From NCBI GenBank assembly GCA_964419335.1, contig CAYQOX010000014.1, positions 29,129-93,128 on the forward strand: a stretch of DNA of 64,000 nucleotides, given 5' to 3'. How positions within the stretch are numbered: the stretch's first letter is position 1; each line of letters starts with the position of its first letter. This DNA is from CAYQOX01 sp964419335 (GTDB lineage Bacteria > Hinthialibacterota > Hinthialibacteria > Hinthialibacterales > Hinthialibacteraceae). Both the position numbers and the translations under genes were made by a program. The notes beneath the pieces were generated by a model. It was not told the DNA's origin. It saw nothing but the letters and a program-made list of their open reading frames with translations, and ran no database searches. This document shows, piece after piece, positions 52,229-59,999 of the stretch.

Positions 52229-52606
52229 ATGAGACAAGCCTTCTTGTTGGGTATTCTTTTGGTAGGAATGGGGGGATGCGCATTATTCGAACAGCGTCCT
52301 TTAACCCGAGCGCATCATCAAGAACAAGTGCAATATTCGTTGCGGGATATTATTACGATTGCGTTGAAGAATCCTAGTCCTGAGACGCATGAATGGATGG
52401 TCGAACAAATGGATCGAACCGTACTGGGTTTTGTTCATGAACCTGAAGTGCGAGAGAATAAGAAGGGGGAAACGGTAACTCATATCGAACTTGAGGCGAT
52501 CTCAGCAGGGCGGACCCCCTTCATCATGGAATATAAGCCGAAAGGGAAACCGGAAGCCAAAGCGGAAGATCGTTTCCGGCTTCAGATTCAGGTTAATTAT
52601 TATTAA
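52229..52606 (+). CDS. Small putative lipoprotein
   Basis: A 125-residue protein. ATG 52229 has GGAAAGGGAGAG upstream; an in-frame start at 52181 would lie in the dispersed repeat and is rejected. The signal MRQAFLLGILLVGMGGCALF ends in a lipobox-like MGGC (Cys17). The mature part contains DIITIALKNPSPETHEWMVEQ and a beta-like tail (AEDRFRLQIQVNYY). I know no family. Probably outer-membrane- or inner-membrane-anchored in the periplasm. The FucU gene follows 50 bases on. Confidence 0.7.
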   Translation: MRQAFLLGILLVGMGGCALFEQRPLTRAHHQEQVQYSLRDIITIALKNPSPETHEWMVEQMDRTVLGFVHEPEVRENKKGETVTHIELEAISAGRTPFIMEYKPKGKPEAKAEDRFRLQIQVNYY

Positions 52607-52656
52607 AATTTCTGACGCGTTGGCCGTAAGCGTGATTGATCTTAGGGAGGTTGAAG

Positions 52657-53088
52657 ATGCTGAAGGGTATTTCTCCTTTGCTCAGTCCTGAGCTTCTTTA
52701 TGTGATGAGCCGGATGGGGCATGGGGATGAGCTGGTGCTGGCGGATGCGCATTTTCCGGGAGAGAGCTGCAATTCCGAGGTGGTTCGGGCGGATGGGCTA
52801 AAAATTGTGGATTTGCTTGAAGCGATACTGTCACTGTTTGTGTTGGATCAATATGCGGAAGATTCGTTGGTTATGATGGAGGCGGTCGAGGGGGATCGGC
52901 TTGATCCCGAGGTGGAAGCATCGTATCGTGCGGTGATCGAAAAGCATGAGCCGCAGGCACCGGAAATCACACGGATTGGGCGCTATGATTTTTATGAACG
53001 GGCGAAGAAGAGTTTCGCCGTGGTTATGACCGGGGAAACCGCGAAATATGGGAATATCCTATTGAAGAAAGGTGTGGTTCCTTGTTGA
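52657..53088 (+). CDS. fucU: RbsD/FucU family sugar mutarotase (L-fucose mutarotase-like)
   Basis: A 143-residue protein of the RbsD/FucU decamer family, which interconverts anomers of L-fucose or pyranose/furanose forms of ribose. The FucU hallmark MLKGISPLLSPELLYVMSRM is at the N-terminus, followed by GHGDELVLADAHFPGES with the catalytic His and Asp. The C-terminal part contains YGNILLKKGVV. ATG 52657 has GGGAGG six bases upstream and replaces an in-frame TTG at 52636. FucU is the better fit than RbsD, and it accords with the sulfatases and GH95-like protein elsewhere in the window. Confidence 0.85.
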   Translation: MLKGISPLLSPELLYVMSRMGHGDELVLADAHFPGESCNSEVVRADGLKIVDLLEAILSLFVLDQYAEDSLVMMEAVEGDRLDPEVEASYRAVIEKHEPQAPEITRIGRYDFYERAKKSFAVVMTGETAKYGNILLKKGVVPC

Positions 53089-53148
53089 TGGGATGGGGGA
53101 TGAACACAGTATAAGGTTTGGCATTCTCGATTTTTTCTGGATTGGTTT

Positions 53149-53916
53149 ATGAAGACCAAGCACGATTGGTGTTTTCGTTTTTTTAATAGTCCTGACTATC
53201 TGAATATATACGAGCAGATGACCGGGGATACGCGTACCCAGTATGAGCTTCGTTTTTGTGAGGATGTGTTGGGTTGGGATAAAGGGCAATGGATTTTGGA
53301 TGCTCCCTGCGGGTCGGGGCGGCATGCTCTGCCATTGGCGCAAGAGGAGTTGCATGTAGTGGGGGTGGATATATCTGACTATCTGACCGGCTTGGCCAAG
53401 CAGCAAGCCGAGTCTATGCATTTCGTAAAAACCGATCCCTATTTTTTGCGCGGGCTTTTGCAGGCTTTGCCGTTGGCTTCGAATACGTTTGATTACGCGA
53501 TTTCTCTGTTTAGCAGTTTTGGGTATGGGGATACAGAAGGGGATCATTTAGCCATTTTGCGTGAATATGAGCGAGTGTTGGTTCCTGGAGGGAAGGTGTT
53601 GATCGATGTGATGAATCGGCATTTTATTCTACCCCGGTTAAACAGGGTGTTTGAATCGCGTCATAAGGGGCTTTGGGTGCGGGAAGAAAGAACCTTGACA
53701 GATAATAAGAAGCGCTTGCATAACCGGATTGTGGTGACAGATCAACATGGAGAGAAGCGGCAGTATTTATATAATCCCTGGTTGTTTAATGGATTTGAGC
53801 TGTCTTGGCTGGCAGCGCGGGTTGGATTGAAGACAGTGGGATTGTATGGGAATTTTCAGGGGGAGAACTATGAAACGGAGAGTGAGCGGGCGATTCTGGT
53901 CGCCGAGAAAGGTTGA
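53149..53916 (+). CDS. Class I SAM-dependent methyltransferase
   Basis: A 255-residue methyltransferase. The SAM-binding motif I is ILDAPCGSGRHALPLA (about residues 47-62), with VVGVDISDYLTGLAKQQA after it. FDYAISLFSSFGYGDTEGDHL and LREYERVLVPGGKVLIDVMN are motifs II-III of Methyltransf_11/25 proteins. The C-terminus (YNPWLFNGFELSWLAARVGLK) is typical of a small-molecule methyltransferase. The substrate is unknown, and the neighbours give no clear guide. Confidence 0.82.
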   Translation: MKTKHDWCFRFFNSPDYLNIYEQMTGDTRTQYELRFCEDVLGWDKGQWILDAPCGSGRHALPLAQEELHVVGVDISDYLTGLAKQQAESMHFVKTDPYFLRGLLQALPLASNTFDYAISLFSSFGYGDTEGDHLAILREYERVLVPGGKVLIDVMNRHFILPRLNRVFESRHKGLWVREERTLTDNKKRLHNRIVVTDQHGEKRQYLYNPWLFNGFELSWLAARVGLKTVGLYGNFQGENYETESERAILVAEKG

Positions 53917-53928
53917 GAGGTTTTGGGA

Positions 53929-54708
53929 TTAAAACTCAAGGTCGAATGAGGTTCTCCGTTTTTTGCCTACCTTTTTTTCAAGAGCGAGCAATAAATAACC
54001 CGGTAAGATGGAAGCAATCATGAGAGAAGTGAAATAGAGGAACGTGAAAAATTTCTCATTCCAGGAAACGCTTGGAGATTCGCCCGAGACCAGAAAACGG
54101 ACCAGTGGATGGTGGGATAAGAGGAGTATGGAGAGCCAATAAAAAAATGTGATGCTAGGGATGGCTATCCGTTCGGCTTTGCCTTGGAAGAAGGTGGAGA
54201 TCGAGAACAAGAGGGAAAAAACGCCGATCATGTACCAGGTTACGAATTGCTGTTCGGCGATGCGTTTGAGATAGACCGTATTGAGGGACAAAATGATGAT
54301 TGGCCAGACGGCGATTAAGCCTAAGATCCAGTGGAAGGCTATGTCATCCTGCATCATTACGTATTGAAATAAACCCACCAAAGCAAGATAAGCAAGCAAG
54401 ATCATCAGACTAAAAGAGGAAAGTTGAATATTGACAAAAGAGCAGGCCAATCCTGTGAGTAATGCCATGGCGGCAATACGATGGTTGGAGGGTTCATCTT
54501 GGGAGAAGTAAAAGCGGGAAGAGAGCCAGAGGAGAAGAAGAAAGGAGGTTAGGCCTAATCCCCAGAATTGGATTTCCATGGGGTTCCATGGGGCCATGAA
54601 TACATTGCGGACAAAAAGAGGAAAGTAAGTATTTAATTCGTGGTAGAGTAAGAAGATACCACCGGTTGCCAAGAGTCCCAGGAGAAAGGTTTTAATTCGT
54701 GTAAGCAT
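53929..54708 (-). CDS. Polytopic membrane protein of unknown function
   Basis: A 259-residue protein with about seven or eight hydrophobic helices (for example TFLLGLLATGGIFLLYHEL, MALLTGLACSFVNIQLSSFS, ILGLIAVWPIIILSLN and SLMIASILPGYLLLALE) and a basic C-terminal tail (KKVGKKRRTSFDLEF). I recognise no family or catalytic motif. No Shine-Dalgarno sequence is clear before the ATG. It lies downstream of trpB in the same direction but after a strong hairpin, so it is probably separately transcribed. Confidence 0.7.
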   Translation of the reverse strand: MLTRIKTFLLGLLATGGIFLLYHELNTYFPLFVRNVFMAPWNPMEIQFWGLGLTSFLLLLWLSSRFYFSQDEPSNHRIAAMALLTGLACSFVNIQLSSFSLMILLAYLALVGLFQYVMMQDDIAFHWILGLIAVWPIIILSLNTVYLKRIAEQQFVTWYMIGVFSLLFSISTFFQGKAERIAIPSITFFYWLSILLLSHHPLVRFLVSGESPSVSWNEKFFTFLYFTSLMIASILPGYLLLALEKKVGKKRRTSFDLEF

Positions 54709-54747
54709 TTTTATATTACCAAACGAAAAAGAACTTTACTTATAAAG

Positions 54748-54780
54748 TAAGGCCATGGAGGGTCATCGTCCATGGCCTTA
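54748..54780 (-). terminator. Hairpin with perfect 12-bp stem after trpB
   Basis: TAAGGCCATGGA (54748-54759) pairs exactly with TCCATGGCCTTA (54769-54780) over a nine-base loop. It lies 27 bases after the trpB stop on the minus strand and is followed there by CTTTATAAG, a weak T-rich run. Confidence 0.6.
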
Positions 54781-54806
54781 TTATACTGTATTGGTCGTAG
54801 AAAAGA

Positions 54807-56162
54807 TTATCCGACGGTTGGTAAATTGGCTAGGGCTTTATCGACCCATTCTTCAGGATATTCGTAGTCTTCTAAGTTGCCGGACAGATAGTTATCGTAA
54901 GCGGCCATATCGAAGTGGCCATGGCCACTGAAGTTAAAGACGATGGTTTTCTCTTGGCCTTCCTCTTTGGCTCGAAGCGCTTCTTGGACCACGGCAGCGA
55001 TGGCGTGGGAGGCTTCGGGAGCGGGAATAATCCCTTCGGAGCGAGCGAAGGTGATGGCGGCTTCAAAAATCGAGTTTTGCATGATGGAGCGAGTTTCGAT
55101 GAGGTTTTCTTCGATAGCGCAGGAGATCAAGGGGGCGACGCCGTGATAGCGTAAGCCGCCCGCATGGATTTTTGGAGGGACAAAGTCGTGGCCTAAGGTA
55201 TGCATACGAATGAGGGGTGTCATTTTGGCGGTATCGCCGTAGTCGTAGGTGAGTTTGCCTTTGGTCATGGTGGGACAGGCGGAGGGTTCAACCGCGAGGA
55301 TTTGGATGTCTTTTCCATTCGCTTTATCCACAATATAGGGGAAAGCGAGACCGGCAAAATTACTGCCTCCGCCGACACAGCCGATGACGACATCGGGTGT
55401 GTCTTCGACTTGTTCGAATTGCTTTTTGGCTTCGAGGCCGATAATAGTTTGGTGATGTAAAACATGGTTTAAGACGCTACCCAAGGCATATTTGGTATCA
55501 TCATGGGTGGCGGCGTCTTCGACGGCTTCACTGATAGCCATGCCTAAACTACCAGGGCAGTCGGGATCTTTCTCTAAGATTTGGCGTCCTGCGTTCGTGC
55601 GGTCGGAGGGGCTGGGGTAAATTTCTGCTCCCCAGGTATTGATCATCGATTTACGATAAGGTTTTTGTTGGTAGCTGATTTTCACCATATAGACGGTACA
55701 TCCCAAGTCATAGACTTGGCAAGCGAAAGAGAGGGCGCTACCCCATTGCCCTGCCCCGGTCTCGGTTGAGATTCTTTTTACCCCGGCCACTTTGTTGTAA
55801 TAGGCTTGGGCTACGGCGGTGTTGGGTTTGTGGCTGCCGGCGGGGCTCACGGATTCGTTTTTGTAATAGATTTTGGCGGGTGTCCCTAGGGCTTTCTCGA
55901 GGGAATGGGCACGAACGAGAGGCGTGGGACGCCACATGGTTAATACTTCTAATATTTCTTCTGGGATATCAATCCACGGTTCTGTACTCATCTCTTGTTG
56001 AAGCAGGTTTTCAGGAAAGATGACACCCATTTCTTCGGGCGAAGCGGGTTCACAGGTTTGAGGATTAAGATATGGGGCTGGCGGATTCTTCAAATAAGGG
56101 ATGAGGTTTAGCCATTTTGTTGGAATTTTGTCTTCTGAGAGTAGAATTTTACGGTGAAGCAT
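54807..56162 (-). CDS. trpB: Tryptophan synthase beta chain, TrpB2 type
   Basis: A 451-residue PLP enzyme that makes tryptophan from indole and serine. The long N-terminal extension (LHRKILLSEDKIPTKWLNLI) and the loop RPTPLVRAHSLEKALGTPAKI identify the TrpB2 (TrpB-like) branch, common in archaea and some bacteria. The PLP Lys is in SPAGSHKPNTAVAQAYY. The phosphate-binding glycine loop is CVGGGSNFAGLAFP, and GAGQWGSALSFACQ and GGLRYHGVAPLIS follow. TrpB2 often works without TrpA, and no trpA is adjacent. AAAGG lies ten bases before the ATG. The 280 bases upstream show no leader peptide or T-box that I recognise. Confidence 0.92.
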   Translation of the reverse strand: MLHRKILLSEDKIPTKWLNLIPYLKNPPAPYLNPQTCEPASPEEMGVIFPENLLQQEMSTEPWIDIPEEILEVLTMWRPTPLVRAHSLEKALGTPAKIYYKNESVSPAGSHKPNTAVAQAYYNKVAGVKRISTETGAGQWGSALSFACQVYDLGCTVYMVKISYQQKPYRKSMINTWGAEIYPSPSDRTNAGRQILEKDPDCPGSLGMAISEAVEDAATHDDTKYALGSVLNHVLHHQTIIGLEAKKQFEQVEDTPDVVIGCVGGGSNFAGLAFPYIVDKANGKDIQILAVEPSACPTMTKGKLTYDYGDTAKMTPLIRMHTLGHDFVPPKIHAGGLRYHGVAPLISCAIEENLIETRSIMQNSIFEAAITFARSEGIIPAPEASHAIAAVVQEALRAKEEGQEKTIVFNFSGHGHFDMAAYDNYLSGNLEDYEYPEEWVDKALANLPTVG

Positions 56163-56442
56163 GATGGGTTACCTTTCATGAATCATGAAAATAATGGGAA
56201 TTCTTTTGGGAAACTCCCCCCAGGCTTGGAGATTTCGTTCATCTATCCCAAAGAATCGTAACAAGCCAATTCAAGATGGGACTAGGAACAGAAAATACAT
56301 TCCTATTAAACTAGATCATATCTTTGAATTAGACAAAGGGCACAAGAGATTTTTTTCTAATTTTTTTGCATTTCAGGTTGGAATCTATGATATCATGCTT
56401 AAAATAAATAAAATTCATTAAGCATTGAATATGGGGTTTATT
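56163..56442. other. Divergent gene-free region between trpB and the hydrolase gene
   Basis: 280 bases. A 78-codon frame at 56185-56421 on the plus strand has no ribosome binding site or recognisable product and is not credited. The region becomes AT-rich towards 56430, as expected for the rightward promoter, but no hexamer pair is clear. Confidence 0.35.
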
Positions 56443-58482
56443 ATGAGAATCAATCATTTTATTTCTATGTATCTTTTATTTTCGATGAGTTTTGTGGTTC
56501 CAACAAGTCAAGCAGAAGAACCGGTTATCAAAATGGACCAATCCAACAATATTTTGTATCACCTGCTGCATGCCGCCAGTCAAGTCACCCACAATCCCTT
56601 TCAGGGGATTCAATCTCTTGAGGATTGGGAAGAAGTGCGGCCGCGCCGTTATCAGCAGTTTTTGGAGATGATGAGTCTGACCGATGTACCTATCGATGGG
56701 GATCGTCCACCGTTAAATGTAGAGATTGTGGATACGATCCAGGAAGAAGGATTTAAAATAATAAAGTTATATTATGAATCCCTACCTCAGCTCTATGTCC
56801 CAGCGAATTTGTATATTCCCGATGATCTCGAGGGGCCGGTGCCAGGGGTATTATATGTTTGTGGTCATTCACGAACGCAAAAAGTAAATTATCAAGCTCA
56901 CCCGCGGCGCTGGGCCGAGTTAGGTTTTGTATGCCTTATCATTGAGACGATTCAATGGGGAGAAGTACGCGGCCATCATTGGGGCTGTTATTCTGAGGGA
57001 CGTTTTAATTGGTACAGCCGCGGTTATACCCCCGGCGGAGTGGAGTTATGGAACAGCATTCGCGGCTTGGATTTGCTTTGCGAGCGTGAGGAAGTGGATT
57101 CGGAGCGTTTGGGCGTAACGGGGATTTCAGGCGGGGGAGCGTACAGTTGGTATGTAGCGGCGGCCGACCCTCGGATCAAAGTGGCGGCGCCGGTGTGTGG
57201 AACCAGCACGGTGGAATCTCATCTGGCTTTTCGGACGATTGATGGGCATTGTGATTGTATGATGCCAATCAACACGTATCGGCAAGATTTCCATGATATC
57301 GGGGCGTTAATCGCGCCACGGCCGTTGCTTGTGGCCTCTGCGGAGCGAGATCAGCTTAATGTGATTGAATCGGTGCGTCAGAATTATAAATATTTAGAGC
57401 ATATTTATAATTTGTATGATGCTCCTGAGAGCCTTAATCTTATGGAGACCCCGGGTGGGCATTCTTATCATGAAACTTCACGGAAGGCTATTTTTTCTTA
57501 TTTCATGCAACACTTGATGGATAAGCAGATTCCTCCGGAGGAAATTGAAGATATTGAGGAATCCTCGGAGAATCTTCTTTCTGAAGAAGAATTAGAAGTG
57601 TATGTAGATGGTGCTCCTGAAGATGACCGCACGATCACGATCGATGAATCTTTTCAAGAAATGGCGGAACCGCCGCAGTTGATTTCGAAAGAGGATTGGC
57701 AACAGCAGAAGAATGAAGTGATTGCCTTTTTGAAAGAGAAAACCTTTGGGGCTTTTCCCCAATCGCCTCCTGAGTTGGATACTCAACTTGCGTTTCGAGG
57801 TGAAGGCAATCGAGGCGGCACACGACGTTATACTTTTGTGAGTGAACCTGGTTATCGATTAAAAATGGAGTGGCATTGGTCGGAAAGTTCCCAAGAATCA
57901 CGACCTTTGGTGCTGGTTTTAAGGAATCCGGGAGAAGAGCGACGCGCATCGGAATCGTTTGCTTCGCCCCTGCCGGATGGATGGAATCGGGCATTCTTCT
58001 CGGTACGCGGCGTGGGGGATACCTCATGGGGGCCTGAATTGCAATGGCATGTGCGACGGGCTGCGGCTTGGACGGGACGAACGCTGGCCTCGATGCGGGT
58101 GTATGATGTGCTGCGTTGTTTGGAAGCGATTCGGGAATTGGAGATTGCGCCGGAGATAGCGATCGCGGCACGGGGAGAAATGGCGGTAATCGCTTTGTAT
58201 GCCGCTCTCCTGGATGGAGAGGTTCACACGCTGCTTTTACAAGATCTCCCGGAAACGCAAGACCAACATAGTGCCGAGAACGGGCGGGGGGAAGCCATTG
58301 AGATGCTTAACTGCCTTCGAATTACCGATGTACCTCAAGTCGCAGGTCTGGTGTGGCCGACAAAGGTGGGCTTTGTGGAAGAGCCGCCTGCCACGTATAT
58401 GTGGGCGATCAATACGCATGAGATGTTGGATCAGAGTGATGATATTTTTGTCCTGGAGCGGTTCCGGGATTGGAGCCCTTAA
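56443..58482 (+). CDS. Secreted tandem alpha/beta hydrolase (esterase-like) with degenerate second domain
   Basis: About 679 residues. ATG 56443 starts a signal peptide (MYLLFSMSFVVPTSQA). The first hydrolase domain (about residues 40-365) has the nucleophile elbow VTGISGGGAYSWY (Ser about 228), the acid region LLVASAERDQLN and the His region TPGGHSYHE. It resembles acetyl-xylan-esterase/prolyl-oligopeptidase-type enzymes. An acidic linker (about 365-410) leads to a second domain (about 415-679) of similar fold hints (LVLVLRNPG, AFFSVRGVGD) in which the elbow reads IAIAARGEMAVIALY, with no Ser. That domain is probably inactive or carbohydrate-binding. A repeat begins five bases after the stop. 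Confidence 0.82.
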   Translation: MRINHFISMYLLFSMSFVVPTSQAEEPVIKMDQSNNILYHLLHAASQVTHNPFQGIQSLEDWEEVRPRRYQQFLEMMSLTDVPIDGDRPPLNVEIVDTIQEEGFKIIKLYYESLPQLYVPANLYIPDDLEGPVPGVLYVCGHSRTQKVNYQAHPRRWAELGFVCLIIETIQWGEVRGHHWGCYSEGRFNWYSRGYTPGGVELWNSIRGLDLLCEREEVDSERLGVTGISGGGAYSWYVAAADPRIKVAAPVCGTSTVESHLAFRTIDGHCDCMMPINTYRQDFHDIGALIAPRPLLVASAERDQLNVIESVRQNYKYLEHIYNLYDAPESLNLMETPGGHSYHETSRKAIFSYFMQHLMDKQIPPEEIEDIEESSENLLSEEELEVYVDGAPEDDRTITIDESFQEMAEPPQLISKEDWQQQKNEVIAFLKEKTFGAFPQSPPELDTQLAFRGEGNRGGTRRYTFVSEPGYRLKMEWHWSESSQESRPLVLVLRNPGEERRASESFASPLPDGWNRAFFSVRGVGDTSWGPELQWHVRRAAAWTGRTLASMRVYDVLRCLEAIRELEIAPEIAIAARGEMAVIALYAALLDGEVHTLLLQDLPETQDQHSAENGRGEAIEMLNCLRITDVPQVAGLVWPTKVGFVEEPPATYMWAINTHEMLDQSDDIFVLERFRDWSP

Positions 58483-58486
58483 TTCA

Positions 58487-58710
58487 GGCTCATCACCAAA
58501 GTGAGTCCTTTTTTGGACAAACGCCTCGGGGATGGGTTCTGCTTGTCTCCGCACGGCCTTGAGGGCCACTTGCTCCGCAAGCCGCTCCACACAAGCCCCC
58601 TCAGCGTTCAGGTTCGATTTATATCTATTGAAAATAGCCATGGTGCTCCCTTTAGAATCATGTCTTGTTTTCCTTAAAATGTACTCAAAGACAGGAAGAA
58701 CCTTAATTTA
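58487..58710. repeat. Dispersed intergenic repeat family 1, copy B
   Basis: Alignable with 41032-41257 at roughly three-quarters identity, beginning GGCTCATCAC just after the hydrolase stop. The stem is weaker here (GGCC-TTGAG-GGCC). The minus strand keeps an open frame with the same reading phase as in copy A (NAEGACVERL). About 70 bases after it comes the CheD-like gene. Confidence 0.8.
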
Positions 58711-58779
58711 CTCGCTCGACACTTTGCATAAAGGATGGAAAGAACTACGATTATGCCATGATTCTTTAGTTTTCAATTG

Positions 58780-59244
58780 ATGGAGGGAATGGCAATTGTT
58801 CACTTCGCTTTAACGCAGGACTCGCTTCAAGCAGAGACGGTGATCTATCAGGGGCAAATAAGTTACGGAGCGCAAACCCAATTAACCTACCTTGGGAGTT
58901 GTGTTGCGATTATTTTGTTTTCCAAGGAGTATGAGTTTGCCGCATTATCCCATATTGTCGGGCATACCACCAGCATAGGTAGCTATAATCATGCTCATGA
59001 AGTGCTCGATTTTTATCAGCGTGAACTGATAAGCAAGGCCCCATTTGCGTATTTTCTTATTGGTGGAGCCGATCGATGTGTTCATGTGCTTGAAGAGGTT
59101 CGGAGAGAATTGGATAAACGAGAAATTCTATATAAGGAATTGGATGTATTAGGGAATTATTATCGGCGGGTTTTTGTCGATCCTGGGAATCAAGAGATCC
59201 TTTTAATGAAAAAAGACTTATTTACTGCGTTGCCAGCTCTGTAA
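58780..59244 (+). CDS. cheD: CheD-like chemoreceptor glutamine deamidase
   Basis: About 154 residues. The catalytic Cys is in TYLGSCVAIILFSKEYEFAA, the catalytic His in LSHIVGH, and the Thr-side loop in FLIGGADRCVHVLEEV, matching the CheD fold that deamidates receptor glutamines. It would adjust chemoreceptors in the cytoplasm and could work with the CheV at 3.2 kb. The start is unsure: ATG 58780 has no ribosome binding site, and ATG 58789 has GGAGGG only one base upstream. No receptor or cheC gene is adjacent. Confidence 0.8.
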   Translation: MEGMAIVHFALTQDSLQAETVIYQGQISYGAQTQLTYLGSCVAIILFSKEYEFAALSHIVGHTTSIGSYNHAHEVLDFYQRELISKAPFAYFLIGGADRCVHVLEEVRRELDKREILYKELDVLGNYYRRVFVDPGNQEILLMKKDLFTALPAL

Positions 59245-59297
59245 GTGAAAGAAAGGAAAAGCAACAAAATTTTGAATAGTCTCTTAGAGTAAGCCGC

Positions 59298-59340
59298 TTG
59301 ACATTTAACCTTCTTTTTAGAGAAGATAGATTATGATCTA
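59298..59340 (+). promoter_or_regulatory. Possible promoter of the pseudopilin-sulfatase pair
   Basis: An exact TTGACA stands at 59298-59303, followed after 18 bases by GAAGAT, a poor -10. A better TATGAT at 59332-59337 is too far away. The assignment is tentative. Confidence 0.25.
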
Positions 59341-59364
59341 TTTTTTATGGGGAAGGAATGGAGA

Positions 59365-59985
59365 ATGAATAAAAGCAGTTTTACCTTGATTGAGCTGCTT
59401 ATTGTGGTTGCCATTATTGGGATCTTGGCCGCCATCGCGGTTCCCAACTTTTTGAATGCTCAAGTACGAGCAAAAGTAGCGCGTTCATTGGCCGATTTGC
59501 GGAGTATTCGTACGGCGATGGGGATGTATTCGGTTGATAACGGGCGTAATATAATGGACCCTTGGGAGTGGAACCAACAGGGCTTTTACCAACGAGGCTT
59601 TCGGGTTTGGTCACCTCTCAGCACCCCTACCTCTTATATCAATGGAAGCGCGTTTCTTGATCCCTTTGTGCCTCAGGAGAATCCCCATAGCGGGGCAGCC
59701 TGGGAAGCGGTGATGGATGGGGTATTTCATTATCGCAACGTACGAGTGATGCGCGAGAATAATCTGCAAAATTCGAAAAGCAATGCCCACCCGACGGCGA
59801 TGTATGTCGCCCGCAGCCCTGGTCCTGATCGGTGGTACATTCATAGCCCGCAGCGGCTCATGAACTGGATGGCCTATGATCCTTCCAATGGAATGAACAG
59901 CATTGGGGATATCATGGTGACGGATAGCGGCATTTTGGGGAAGGGATTTCAAGGTCAGGAAGGCGGCGATCGTTCGGATTTATAA
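59365..59985 (+). CDS. GspG-like prepilin-type protein, pseudopilin 3
   Basis: About 206 residues. ATG 59365 has GGAG just upstream and gives the leader MNKSS before FTLIELLIVVAIIGILAAIA; Ser at -1 is unusual, as Gly or Ala is normal. It shares NFLNAQVRAKVARSLADLRS, STPTSYINGSAFLDPF, and the C-terminal SPGPDRWYIH ... YDPSNGMNSIGDI block with the other two. It ends 14 bases before the sulfatase ATG and probably shares a transcript with it. This pairing suggests the pseudopilus serves delivery of the enzyme, but direct evidence is lacking. Confidence 0.87.
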   Translation: MNKSSFTLIELLIVVAIIGILAAIAVPNFLNAQVRAKVARSLADLRSIRTAMGMYSVDNGRNIMDPWEWNQQGFYQRGFRVWSPLSTPTSYINGSAFLDPFVPQENPHSGAAWEAVMDGVFHYRNVRVMRENNLQNSKSNAHPTAMYVARSPGPDRWYIHSPQRLMNWMAYDPSNGMNSIGDIMVTDSGILGKGFQGQEGGDRSDL

Positions 59986-59999
59986 GTGAGGAGAGAAGT

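Noticed and set aside
56185..56421. 78-codon plus-strand frame upstream of the hydrolase gene
   Set aside because: No ribosome binding site, no recognisable domain, and composition like a spacer.
56163..56442. T-box or trp leader before trpB
   Set aside because: No leader peptide with Trp codons, no T-box consensus and no terminator/antiterminator pair was found.
58237..58641. Minus-strand 134-codon frame over repeat copy B and the hydrolase 3' end
   Set aside because: It is largely a shadow of the hydrolase gene, with the shared part inside the repeat.
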